From Progne subis subis (taxonomy: Eukaryota; Chordata; Aves; Passeriformes; Hirundinidae): 64,000 bases of DNA. The stretch spans positions 1,426,001-1,490,000 of the forward strand of contig JAKJHU010000034.1 of the NCBI GenBank assembly GCA_022316685.1, given 5' to 3'. The notes beneath the pieces are model-generated. The model saw nothing but the letters and a program-made list of their open reading frames with translations, ran no database searches and was not told the origin of the DNA. The position numbers and the translations under genes are program-made. Each line of letters starts with the position of its first letter. The first letter of the stretch is position 1. Shown piece by piece: positions 1-10,342 of the stretch.

Positions 1-517
1 TGTTCCAAGCAGATTCCCTTCAAATACCAGAAAAGCATCAGCTGAACTTTAAAGTATTGTGAACTATAATATCTGAAACTTTGTTCTCAATTTTAAATAA
101 CACAGCAACCTTGTAAGTGGAATTGGGTAAACAAAGAGAGTCTCTAGCCTTAGAATATAAAAAAGCGTCAGTTTTTACAAGTTCCTTTTTAATGTATGTG
201 CTTGATTTCTAAAATATTGAAGAAACATACTTGTGACTTTGACAGAAATAGTAAGTTGTGTCATTTATGTTTGTGAGATTTGTTTTCACCCCTAACAGGT
301 GCTTCAGCATAACTGGAAAATCCATGTTTAGCTCTGCCTTCATAATGGGTGTTTGGTTGTTGCCTGACTAAAGCTTAGGCCAAGTTACACATTTTAAACT
401 ACCATCCTTGTGTTGCTTTCTCTTGTTAATGTGTTGCTTTGTTGTGATGTATTGTCTTGAAGCAATTGTTAAGAGAAGGCCAGATTAGTACTTATGCTGT
501 TTTTTCTTCCCCTCCAG
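1..517 (+). other. TBK1: TBK1 intron (partial)
   Basis: AT-rich sequence with no exon-like segment before the acceptor at 517. The preceding TBK1 exon lies outside the window. Confidence 0.7.
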
Positions 518-609
518 GCAGTGACAGGCATTGTGTGTTATGCCTGTAGAGTTGCCAGTTCTTTGCTACTTTACCAGGAGCTGATGCGAAAAGGAATTCG
601 ATGGCTAAT
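518..609 (+). CDS. TBK1: TBK1 exon, start of the scaffold/dimerisation region
   Basis: Acceptor cctccag ends at 517. The exon reads [10 protein letters not shown] then [15 protein letters not shown] and ends in phase 2 (AT) before donor gtaagc. The human counterpart begins near residue 417. It is almost identical apart from conservative changes such as I to V. Confidence 0.93.
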
Positions 610-3600
610 GTAAGCAATTGATTGCATTTCATTATGGTTTTTGGTTTTTTTTTAATTGAGATATGCCTTGGTTATCAATACATAATTCTGTCATCTCTTG
701 ATATCTTGGGAGGTTTTGTTTAACCTTGAGTGAGGACAGGCTGAATTTCTCCCTTTTTCCCATCATTAAGTAAACAATTTTTTTTTTTTTTTTTTGGTAC
801 TAAAAGTTAAGGTGTTTGCAAATTTACTTTCTTCTATGTATAATTTAAATCTAACCTTTGGTAACATGCAGCTGCAACTGAACAGCTTGCACAAGGTATT
901 TTTATATGAGGATTATGCTAATGCATCTCTAACTGAAAACAATTCCTCCTGGCAATTATTGCTGCAGGTATATTACTGTATTACTGATTGCTGGTAGGAT
1001 GGCAGTTGAATACTTTTGTTATAGACTAATGCTTTACTTTTTTAGTGAAATAATCAAGGATGATTACAATGAAATGGTTCATAAAAAGGCAGAGATTGTC
1101 ATCAGGCTGGATTTCTGCAGCAGAAACATTGAGAAAGCTGAGAAAATGTGAGTAGAAGCACTACACCATGCACATTCGTTCTTCATTATCATTTTTAGTA
1201 ACAACAGTACTTTAAGTTACGATTATTTGCAGTGTTTTTGCATAAAACAATTGCATTTGAGTCAGCATGGATTTTCTGATGGCACTGACTTAAACAGATT
1301 TAGTCATATATGTTACTGAAATTAGTGTTAATTTTGCTGCTTAACCTAGTAAGAACGGGTAATTGCTAATTAGTGGTAACTGTGTGTGTTCTTTTTCCCC
1401 TTTCTTCACTGACTCAGCTCACTTGGAGTTATTGACTCTAGCAGCTATAGTAAAGTTTGGACAAAGAATCAAGTAGCTTTGCTTTCATTAGTGCTTTTGC
1501 CACTGCATTTGGTTGCATTTGACTTCAAATACTGCCCTTTATACAGTTTTATGACTGTAGCATTTTTTGTGTGGAAGGAATTTTAATGTTGAAATATAGA
1601 TAATATTTCAATAATATTAATTAGCTGCTCTAATAACATAGATCAGCTAAAAAAAAAAAAAAAAACCAAAAAACCAACAACAAAAAAAACGACCCCAAAC
1701 AACCAGGCCCAGCCCTCATTGCTCCCTTCCCAGAAAGGTGTTATTCTTATTGCAGTGTGATAGGAACTTTAAATAGACCCTCTTAGTAGCATTCTCCTAT
1801 GGGGGGTAGTTTTCCTGTCCATCCTACTGGGAGTCTTCCCCAAATGTTGTCTTAGTCATGGGATTCTCTGAACTTCTCACCAGGCTGCTCTGAAAATGCA
1901 GATACTTAAGAATTAGACTTAAACCTGTTGGAGCTGCTATGCCTGTGCAAATTGAACACTTAGTATGCAGTAATTGTGGATATCCAGGAGTTTAATAGAT
2001 TTGCTGTGTGTGTGCCAAACCTACCTTAAAACCCAGGTGTGTCTGTTTGTATTGGCTTCAGAAACAACCCAAAACAACAACAGTGAAATAGTGAAGTTGG
2101 TAACTTGCAAGATAACACTATGCCTCTGCAGCCTAGATACAATTCATTCGCGGCAGGAACCCAAGCTCCTCTTCAAGCCCATTTGCACTAGTTGGCAGGA
2201 CTACATCTTGTTCAGTCTGTGTTTGGTTCAGATAGTTTCTTCCTGCATTCTGCCAGAAGAAGGCTACTCAGAAGAAACGACTGTCAGTTCTGGCTTGCAC
2301 ACTCTGGTGTGTGCAAGAGTATCTCAGCAGCACTTTGAAAAAAAAATTACATTCATTTGCCAACTGGAGTAGTTCTTGTGCGAACAGAAATTTTTTATGT
2401 GTTTGCACATGGTCTTGTGGCCTCTTACACAGGGGCAGGATTTTCAGTTTGTTTGACTTCACTAACTCCATAAAAGTCTTCTGAAGGATGTGTCCTCTTG
2501 TTTGTCCTTCGTTTTCAAGGCTGTGCTTCAAAGCATGACAATGCAGTCTTTATTTGAAAAGGTAAATAAAGCATTGAACTTGAGCGAAGCATGTCTTCTT
2601 TGAAAGCAGTTGAGCTGCTGGTGATGGTGTTTTTAAAACTAAAATGTACATGAGACTCAACAGGAAAAATATTGTCCTGAATAATTTATTTGGCACTTGA
2701 GCTATGGTCATATGGAAAGTATCAGTATGAACAGATGGTCCTACTGTCCCAGCCTTTAAATGTTTAATTCAGTAAGTTTTCTCATAAAAGCATTTTGATG
2801 CACTGAAGTATTAGTTTGTTAATGACTACTTTAAGTACCTTTTGTTTGATAAGATTTTAAAAATTACTTGATGAAAGGAAATAGTCTTCTCCTGTTTGCC
2901 TGTCAAGCACAAGTAATAAGACTAGAATAGTGAATCCAGGAATGGAAGTTTCAAACTTTATTGTAACAGTTCTAATGTAGGAAAAAAATCAAGGAATGTT
3001 TTTTAAAATCTAAAATATTTCCATTGTTAATGGCCACTTAAATTTGTCAGTTTCATGGTTGTTGCTTGATAGAGACTGTAGTTCATATACAAGAAGTGGC
3101 AGTTACTGTTATGATCTGGATTGAAGAAATACTTCGAGTGTGTTCACTACTTGTTTATGCTTTTTAAACTGCCTTTTTTTTTGCTGGTCAGCTATGAGAA
3201 TTTGATGCAGATCAACTTGGAAGCATCAGAAGTGGATGAAATTTCAGAGATACACACAAAACTCCTGCGCGTAAGTGCCTGGCAAAGTTACGCTATCATT
3301 CTGAAAATGGTGTTTCTACAGAAAAAGCCAAATACACGATAACACAGGCTTCTGTGAATAACAACTCTGAATTTTCAGTGTGGTTTCTAGATTGCCAGTT
3401 GTTAAAATGTCCATACTAATGTGAATATCTTTCTGAAAACAGAGCAGATCCTTTTATATTGGCTCAGTGTAGTGAAAATAAGTTCCTGAAAATTCATTCC
3501 TATTTTATAAGATACTTAAGAATTATAACTTTGAAATATATTTTGCTTTGCTATTTTTTCTTTTCCATTTTTTTCCATTCCTTAAGAATTATTGACTACT

Positions 3601-6600
3601 TTCTTGACTTTCTAAAATGTTACATTCACAAATACACTTTGGAGTGATCTACTTTGAAATGTACATCATGTTTCCAGACATGTAAGGAAAAATTGAAAAT
3701 AACTTAATACACTGGGAGCAGATATAAAGTTCTCCATTCTAAAAGCAAAAGATGATTAGTGCATTTTTATTTTGAAGGTTGTATGAACTGCAGAGAAAAG
3801 AAGGTGTGAATTATGTGGATAGTTATTATATGAATTCTTAAAAAACCAAAAGAATAAGGGTAGAAGTAAATAAAGGGTTTATGAAAGATTGAAAGTTATT
3901 TTTGACAGAAAATAAATTTTAACAAACAGAAATGCCAGCATCAAATTCTTTCTTGAATAATACCTTGCTTTATCTGCTTCTAGCAAAGCCTAGGCAGATA
4001 ATTGTATGTATTTCTTTAATGGAGATCAGCAAAACAAATGGGTTTGTAGTATTAATGTGCTCAAGTAATAATCAAGTAATTTTTCACTTCACCTAGTGAT
4101 AAGATTGAACCTTCTTTCTCTCATGTAGCTCTCCAGCTCTCAGGGCACCATAGAAACTAGTCTGCAAGATATCAAAACCAAACTTTCTCCTGGTGGTTTA
4201 CTGGCTGACACCTGGGCAAATCAGGAAGGCATGCATCCAAAAGACAGAAAGTAAGTAACTGTGCTTACTGTTCTAATATATATTGAATTCTGCATTAAGT
4301 TGTAGTTCATAAAGCTCATTAATAGGTACATGAGTTTATGTATAAAACTCATTTTCTTCCTTTTGTCACTCTAGTCCAGAAAGGCTGCAGGCACTGCTGT
4401 CTTCCATCACAGACATCTACTATCAATTCAAAAAAGACAAAGCGGAACGAAGTAAGTAATTTATTTCATTCTCTTTTAACATAAAATGTAATGCAAAAGA
4501 CAGGTGAGTCTTAGTTTGACGAGGGTATTAGTGGTAGATATGGAGAGTTAGCCACAGTGCATATGTCTGTAGGTCCTTAGTGTAATGCCATGTAATACAT
4601 GTCATCTCGTGCCTGGAGATAAGGGAGGAGCCACACAACCCCGGGGTCCCAAAAGTCCTAGGCAGTCGCTGCAGGGTCAGTGTAGAAAGGAGCGAAGTGG
4701 GCGTCACATGTCCGAGGGTCGTTTCTTAACGCAACATAAATCGTTACATGACTCAAACACAGAGCAGGGGTGTGAGGATGAGGAACACAGGCTAGGGAAT
4801 GGGATTTAAGGAACACAATCAGGGTGGAGTTTAGGATCAAGGGGCCAGTAAGGAGAAGACCGGGGAGGGACACAAGATGTAGTTTACAGAGCACAAACCA
4901 ATGGGGAGATTTATGTAAACAGACCAATGGAGCCTCAAATAATAGAGCATTTCCCAAGGACAGTCCAGGCAGGGGCAGGTACCAGGGAGAATTGATAGAG
5001 AACATTTGGGAATAAGGGATATATATCAGGGAAGAATGACATCCCAATGGGTGGACACGACCCAGGCTAAACCACCACCCTGGGGAGGGTGGAAGGGCAC
5101 AAACCACATGATATTAAAACACAAAATTTTACACTATGCTAAAGCCCATATAACTGAAACACCACTGTTAATAGATAAATCTGAATTGCAAGACTGGAGA
5201 GGAAGAAAAAGGTATATGATCACTTTGACCTGTAAAAAGAAGGAAACTGTGTAGGAAGTGGGTGAACTTAGTAGAATATTGCATGAATACAGCTAACAGA
5301 GTTAGAGTGTTAATGTTTGTTACCTGCTCTGATCCTAGGGCTTCCTTATAATGAAGAACAAATACACAAGTTTGACAAGTAAGTTTTGAAGTTACCTTTG
5401 GGAACTACTATGATGGCTTTCAGGTTCTCCAGGTGCTTTTGCCAATAACCCGTTCTGTTAATTTTATTGTAAATCATAACCTCTTTAGGATTGCTTTGTA
5501 AAAAATTTCTTCTAAATATCTTAAATACGTAGGGGTACTAGTTTGTGATACTGAGGTACTTTCTAGCTGTAGAGTTTTTTCACTGATAGGCCTTCTAAAT
5601 GCAAAATACCTGTTTGTTATCTGGACATAACTGTTTTATAGGAAGTTCACTTCTTCCCTCTTGTTTTCCGGGAGGAAAAAGCCCTGAGTAAGATCAAAAT
5701 GCCTTTGCAGCAAAGGTGGAGATAATTTTCTGCATATGAGTAAAATATGGACTAGCTAAATAAAATTCTAGAATGATTTAATCTTACAGGAAATGTAGCA
5801 TGCAAAATTAATTTTAATGCCATTCTCCATGCTTTTTTAAAATTGTCACTCATGCAAGGTGTCCATATTAAGCATCTGTGTGTAACTTGGATCTCTAAAC
5901 TCCCATAGTCTCCACTGATTCCCTACTCCTGTATTTGAATCAGGATTTATTTAGTTCCTCATATACAGACAGTTAATGCCATTTAATTTGCCCTGAAGTA
6001 TCTGAGACATGCTCTGAGACTGGGAGGTAGGACACAAGTCAAATGTGAAACCCACACCTTTCTGGACAGATGGTCAGAAGCAGGGCAAGGATATCTTTGC
6101 CAGAGAAGAGAAGGTTGCATGGAGGCTTCCTAGCAGCAATCCAGTAGCTGAATGGGGGGCCTACAAGGAAGCCAGAGAGTGACTCTTCATTAGGAACTGC
6201 AGAGATAAGACAAGGAGTATGGCTTCAAACTGAGAGAGGGGAAATTTAGGTTGAATACATTGAAGAAGTTCTTTTCTGTGAAGACAATGAGATATTGAAA
6301 CAGGTTATCCAGAGAAGTTGCAGCTGCCTCATCCCTGGCAGTGGTCTATGACAAGGGGGTTGAAACTAAGTGATTTTTATGGTCCCTTCCAACCCAAACC
6401 ATTATAACAGTCTATCTCAAATGATGCTAAATGCTTATGTTTAAGTTAATAAAATATTATTCTTGTGGCTGCTCAGTTGCATGGTTCCCTAGACTTTGCT
6501 AAATGCTGCATGAATTTAGACACCATTTCCACGAGTGTGGCTTCCCAGACAGTTACAGATAGAAAGCTATCATGCAGAGGGCACAACCTTGCCACTTAAT

Positions 6601-9600
6601 TTTCCCATAGTGAAAGATAAACTGAATAACTGCCAAAGAGAGGAAAGAGTTTTTTACTACTAAAACCATGACCTTGCATTGGTATATGATAAACTTCAAG
6701 TAAGTATGCTTCATTTTCATGGTTTGAATAATGGTATATTTTCTACCACAAGTATCTCCCTGGGACTGTACAGATTTGAGATCCTAAGTCCATCTATTTT
6801 ATGCTTGATTCACCCCACAGGGAAATGGCAGTGGCTTTTGTTAAGGACTCTGTGCTCTTACCAGCAGAGGCTGGCCTTTGTAATATTTACCTCTAGGCAG
6901 ATAAGGGACCGCACTCAGTTAGAATTTTACTTTTCCGGTTGAATGATAGGTATGCATTCCTGGTGACAGCTACACTCTAGCTACAATTTAATTAAATACG
7001 CATTATGCAAGACTTAATGAAATACCAGAACTAGGTATCGCTCTGTAGTGCTCCAGTATCCCTTACACTGAGTGGTGCAATGCATAGCATGGCGAGGCAA
7101 TTACACTGGGACTTCTGTCTGCCACACTAACAAGGATTGGGTTTTCTTTTCCTTTCTTTTCCTTTTCTGCTTGTTTCTTTTTCCTCTTGTCATAAAATTA
7201 TGCTGACACAAAACTTCTGTTCTTTTTCATGCATGTGTGTTACTCAGTGCAAAGGATTATTCATCTGCACTGGAAGTTCCAAGTATCTGCAGTAGGCAAA
7301 TATTAAATAATTGGGACTTTTGTCCTTTCCATTTAGAATCCTTAAATATACCTGGTGACTTGAAGACATTTGACCATTTACTCATATATAAATATGAATA
7401 CAAATACAAACTAAGTGCTTCAAATAATTTTTTCCTCCCTGCTATGGAATATTTTTGAGACATAAATTGTCAGTTCCTATAGAATGTTGAGTTCTTATGC
7501 ATTACAACAGCTTGAATAAAAGTGGCTTCATGGATTTTGAGTCCACAAGCCTTTCTGCAGATTTCAGGAAGTTAGAGGAATGGGGTTTTGAAAGCAGCAT
7601 CACATTGTTTTGGTTGTTTCTGTGTTGCAGGCAGAAGCTGTATTTGCATGCTACAAAAGCCATAAGCTCTTTTCAAAGATGAATGTGTCAGCAAGTATGT
7701 TACATTTTTGGACAAAGCTGCGGACTGGACAAGGCAAGCTGTTGATTTATTTAATATTTGGTAATGTTCACTGCTCCACTTTTATATAAGTAGCTCTTAA
7801 AAGAAAACTCTTTCTTTTAGGAAAATGCTTCACACAAGGAAGCAATTACTGGCTCTCACCAACCAGTGTTTTGGTATTGAAGAAGAGGTGTCCAAATACC
7901 AGGATTATATAAATGAGGTAAAATGCTTCAAAATTATGTGAAGCATTTGCATAGTTAAAAGATCTTGGCATATTTTAATTTCAATAGTGTTGTTTATAGT
8001 GAGTCTTACATGAATGCAGTTGTATTAAAATACAGGCCTTTGTGGGTGCAGTAGGTGGTCTACAGTAGTTTCATTGCTGTGTCAGTGTGGACTACAGAAT
8101 GTTGTTATTTCTTGAATTGAATAATGTGATTTTGTGAATTGTGATGATTTTGGAATTTGGTGGGGCTAGTTTGGTTTGGAGTGGTTTTTTTTTTAATTTG
8201 GGTGGGAGTTTTTGGTGGGGTTTATGGGATTGGATATTTTGTGGTTTGTGGATTTGGCATCTTTTTGGTAATGTTAGCATTTCCCCCTCAAAAAATCAGT
8301 GCAAATGGATGTGGGTTCATTGAGAAATGTTCTATGCAACTGTTACCATAATATTTTCAGAGGACCTAGAGGTTTATCCTAATTCTCCTATGAAGTATAA
8401 AAATGCTACTTCCATAGTCAATATTATGGGCTACTTACTTAAGGATGTTAAGTTAATGATTTGGACAGTGACTCTGCAGGGTACAAACTTAGCAGAATTA
8501 GCTTAAGATTAAGAGAATAAGACCATTTTCATGTAGTAAAGTTATTATTTTTTAGAAAGGAAAGATAATTGAACAAAAAGCCCTTGCTAATTGTAAAATC
8601 AGTTTAGGAGTGGTGGACAGCGGCATTTTACTTGTTATTTGTATTTTAGTAGCACTACCAATCCACTGATTAGGATCCTTGTTGCCCTAGGATACCTACA
8701 GACATAACAAAGAGATAATTTCTCCTTTCCAGAGTTTATTATGAAAGTATTAGATAAGAAGATGGAACTAACCAGGGAATTATAGGTCATGTCAATACAA
8801 AACTTGCTGTGATGATCTCATCTTGAAGCATATCAGCCACCTTAGTACAGCAATGGAGAATTTAAAAAAGGATTTTAAGGGAGACATCAAGATATACATG
8901 ACAACTCCTATTATAACTTAGATTTCCTTTTTTATCTGTTACAGTTACAAGATGCCCTGCCACAGAAAATGTTTGCAGCTTCCAGTGGGATGAAACATAC
9001 AATGAATACAGTCTATCCAAGCTCAAACACATTAGTAGAAATGACACTTGGGTGAGAATTTTGTAATGGGATTGGTGTAATATTGTCTGCTTGCTATACA
9101 GAGAAATTGGGGAAGAAAAAAAAAAAGGACTTCATGATTGCTGTATTAAGATGAAGAATTTTACATTGCTGTAGTGGTGGCACAGATTTGGAAGTGAGCG
9201 GGAGACAGCACTAATGTATCATCTGTCTCTTTGTCCATAAACAACTTACCTGTCCCTTACTTTGTATGTAATGGCAAGTTGCTGAAAACTCTGTTGAGTG
9301 GTCAGAGCAGGTAAATATCCCAATAAAAACTCTAATCGTTCTTTTGCTTCTGGTTACTACAGGATGAAGAAACTAAAGGAGGAAATGGAAGGTGTTGTTA
9401 AAGAGCTGGCTGAAAACAATCACATTTTGGAAAGGCAAGCAATTGTTTTCCCTTTTGGGGCTGAAACTAGGGGCAGGCTTAATTGGTACATTTTATTGAT
9501 CCAGAATTTAAACTAAGGGAACAAGTCTATAATATCATTAACTGTAAATATATTTCGAGCTGTTCAGAGGAGGTATAACAAAAGAAAGGTAATTATTCAG

Positions 9601-10259
9601 AACCTTGGAACTTTACTGTAAAATCATTCTGACACAGCCATTTTTGAGGCATTTTTGTTTCATGTTGCTTTGGTTTAGCTAATAAAAACTCCAGTTGCAC
9701 AGACAGATCCATTCTGAATTTAAACATAATACTGTTGCAGCAATGCAGTGGTGTCTTTCAATTCCTCCCTTTTAGATGTTATTTTTGACAACTGTGGAAT
9801 TTCACCTCTCTGAATTAGTGATTTTGCAGATTTCAGATTGCTTAAATAAAGTGAAGAGGCAAACATGTTTCTTACAATCCTGAGAAGGTATTGTCATTAT
9901 CACATACAGACTGATTTTGACTTTTTTCCTATGAAGATGAGAAATTATATAAAAATAAATATCTCCTGAAAGTTCCAGGGTAAATTGCTGGTAGAGGGGA
10001 GTTTAGCTTCAAGCTGCATGAGTTTTGTTTTGTTCCCCACTCCCAATTCCATACTTGTAACAAAGCTTCCACTCTTCCATCTTTGCAGATACAAAAGTTA
10101 GGTACAAATGCCTCTGTTGGATGTGGCAAGGGAAAGGAAAACCCCATAAATAAATTAAAGATTGATTCTGTTATGTAGTTAACTGCCTTTTTTGCTTTTT
10201 TGTTTAGATTTGGTGCTTTGACTATGGATGGTGGCCTGCGGAATGTGGACTGTATCTAG
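518..10259 (+). CDS. TBK1: TBK1, 3' part (11 exons, C-terminal ~313 residues), with one apparent frameshift
   Basis: TANK-binding kinase 1 phosphorylates IRF3/IRF7 downstream of STING, MAVS and TRIF, and phosphorylates autophagy receptors. Exons seen: 518-609, 1046-1147, 3192-3270, 4129-4250, 4375-4451, 5339-5378, 7631-7733, 7821-7917, 8945-9051, 9363-9434 and 10208-10259. Spliced, they match the human protein from about residue 417 to the end: ITGVVCYAC-like start, [48 protein letters not shown] and the terminal GGLRNVDCI. This covers the helical scaffold/dimerisation region and the C-terminal coiled coil that binds TANK, NAP1, SINTBAD and optineurin. Kinase and ubiquitin-like domains lie upstream of the window. 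The C-terminus excludes the paralogue IKBKE. Splice phases agree throughout, but exon 7631-7733 has one extra base (see its entry), and two donors are GC. Confidence 0.95.
1046..1147 (+). CDS. TBK1: TBK1 exon, scaffold helix
   Basis: Acceptor tttttag ends at 1045 and donor gtgagt starts at 1148. The exon enters and leaves in phase 2. It reads [16 protein letters not shown], then [15 protein letters not shown], matching human IELIKDDYNETVHKK and the following residues. Confidence 0.93.
1148..3191 (+). other. TBK1: TBK1 intron
   Basis: Two kb of AT-rich intron with an A17 run at 1649-1665 followed by A/C-rich sequence. I see nothing else supportable. Confidence 0.8.
3192..3270 (+). CDS. TBK1: TBK1 exon, scaffold helix
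   Basis: Acceptor gctggtcag ends at 3191 and donor gtaagt starts at 3271. The first base completes an Ile codon, then [16 protein letters not shown] and HTKLLR follow, matching human YEKLMKINLEAAEL and HTKLLR. The exon ends in phase 0. Confidence 0.93.
4129..4250 (+). CDS. TBK1: TBK1 exon, scaffold region
   Basis: Acceptor ctcatgtag ends at 4128 and donor gtaagt starts at 4251. It encodes [31 protein letters not shown] and HPKDRN. All three blocks align with human TBK1 without gaps. The exon ends in phase 2. Confidence 0.93.
4375..4451 (+). CDS. TBK1: TBK1 exon, scaffold region
   Basis: Acceptor cactctag ends at 4374 and donor gtaagt starts at 4452. It encodes [18 protein letters not shown] and KKDKAER, matching human [23 protein letters not shown]. 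The exon ends in phase 1. Confidence 0.93.
4581..5132 (-). mobile_element. Probable LTR-derived insertion in a TBK1 intron
   Basis: This block inside the intron between exons 4375-4451 and 5339-5378 is much richer in GC than the DNA on either side. It carries repeated CCAAT-type motifs (accaatggggag, accaatggagcc, cccaatgggtgg). It can be bounded by TGTAA at 4581 and TTACA at 5128-5132, as in an LTR. I see no target-site duplication and did not match it to a named family, so boundaries, strand and class are tentative. Confidence 0.4.
5339..5378 (+). CDS. TBK1: TBK1 40-bp micro-exon
   Basis: Acceptor gatcctag ends at 5338 and donor gtaagt starts at 5379. It encodes only [12 protein letters not shown], matching human [13 protein letters not shown]. 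The intron before it holds a GC-rich, probably LTR-derived block. Confidence 0.92.
5379..7630 (+). other. TBK1: TBK1 intron with a CR1 insertion
   Basis: Donor gtaagt at 5379 and acceptor gttgcag ending at 7630. It holds the diverged CR1 (6147-6417) and a pyrimidine-rich stretch near 7141-7190. Confidence 0.85.
6147..6417 (+). mobile_element. CR1 LINE 3' end, diverged
   Basis: This matches the CR1 3' region in order: a ggggggcctacaaggaag block, a gtgactcttcattaggaactg block, atggcttcaaactgagagag, ttgcagctgcctcatccctg, then atggtcccttccaacccaaa. The terminal octamer repeats are worn (cattataacagtctat). It is a typical 5'-truncated avian CR1 inside a TBK1 intron and has no coding role there. 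Confidence 0.88.
7631..7733 (+). pseudogene. TBK1: TBK1 exon with a 1-bp insertion and in-frame stop
   Basis: Acceptor gttgcag ends at 7630. The entry frame reads [14 protein letters not shown], as in human QKLYYHATKAMTHF. After TTT at 7671-7673 there are four bases (caaa, 7674-7677) where the human protein has one codon. The entry frame then hits TGA at 7680-7682. The +1 frame continues as [17 protein letters not shown], matching human DECVKKY, FLNKSEEWIR, and joins the next exon in the right phase. As written, the last 128 residues are lost and the transcript should be a target of nonsense-mediated decay. The rest of the gene looks intact, so an assembly or sequencing error is at least as likely as a true mutation. 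The donor is GC (gcaagc at 7734). Confidence 0.85.
7821..7917 (+). CDS. TBK1: TBK1 exon, C-terminal coiled-coil region
   Basis: Acceptor tcttttag ends at 7820 and donor gtaaaa starts at 7918. It encodes [15 protein letters not shown], then [16 protein letters not shown], matching human [27 protein letters not shown]. The first base completes the Arg codon begun before the upstream GC donor. Confidence 0.93.
7918..8944 (+). other. TBK1: TBK1 intron
   Basis: Donor gtaaaa is weaker than the others in the gene; acceptor is tctgttacag. It contains the G/T-rich tract at 8140-8265 and otherwise nothing I can name. Confidence 0.85.
8140..8265 (+). repeat. G/T-rich low-complexity tract in a TBK1 intron
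   Basis: Strand-biased T and G with TTTGG and GTGGGG units, in the intron before exon 8945-9051. The frames here arise from composition. Confidence 0.8.
8945..9051 (+). CDS. TBK1: TBK1 exon, C-terminal region
   Basis: Acceptor tctgttacag ends at 8944 and donor gtgaga starts at 9052. It encodes [15 protein letters not shown] and [13 protein letters not shown], nearly identical to human LQETLPQKMFTASSG and [13 protein letters not shown]. Confidence 0.94.
9363..9434 (+). CDS. TBK1: TBK1 exon, adaptor-binding coiled coil, GC donor
   Basis: Acceptor ggttactacag ends at 9362. It encodes [15 protein letters not shown] and AENNHILE, identical to human TBK1. The exon ends GAAAG and the intron begins gcaagc at 9435. 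The Arg codon is completed by the A at 10208, so the phase is right only with a GC donor here. Confidence 0.93.
10208..10259 (+). CDS. TBK1: TBK1 last coding exon and stop codon
   Basis: Acceptor tttgtttag ends at 10207. It encodes [16 protein letters not shown], then TAG at 10257-10259. Human ends [16 protein letters not shown]. This conserved tail separates TBK1 from IKBKE. Confidence 0.94.
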
Positions 10260-10336
10260 CTTCCAAAGGACCTGAAGAGGACTTGTAAATTTTTTCAAAG
10301 GGAAAAAAAATACTGTTAGGACAGTTAAAAGCAGAT

Positions 10337-10342
10337 AATAAA
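10337..10342 (+). terminator. Candidate proximal TBK1 poly(A) signal
   Basis: AATAAA lies 78 bases after the stop codon. It is followed by T-rich sequence at 10359-10370. The hexamer alone is weak evidence in AT-rich DNA. Confidence 0.35.

Noticed and set aside
518..10259. The kinase gene as IKBKE and the neighbour as RASSF5
   Set aside because: The C-terminus GGLRNVDCI and the block identities are those of TBK1; the neighbour is then RASSF3 by synteny.
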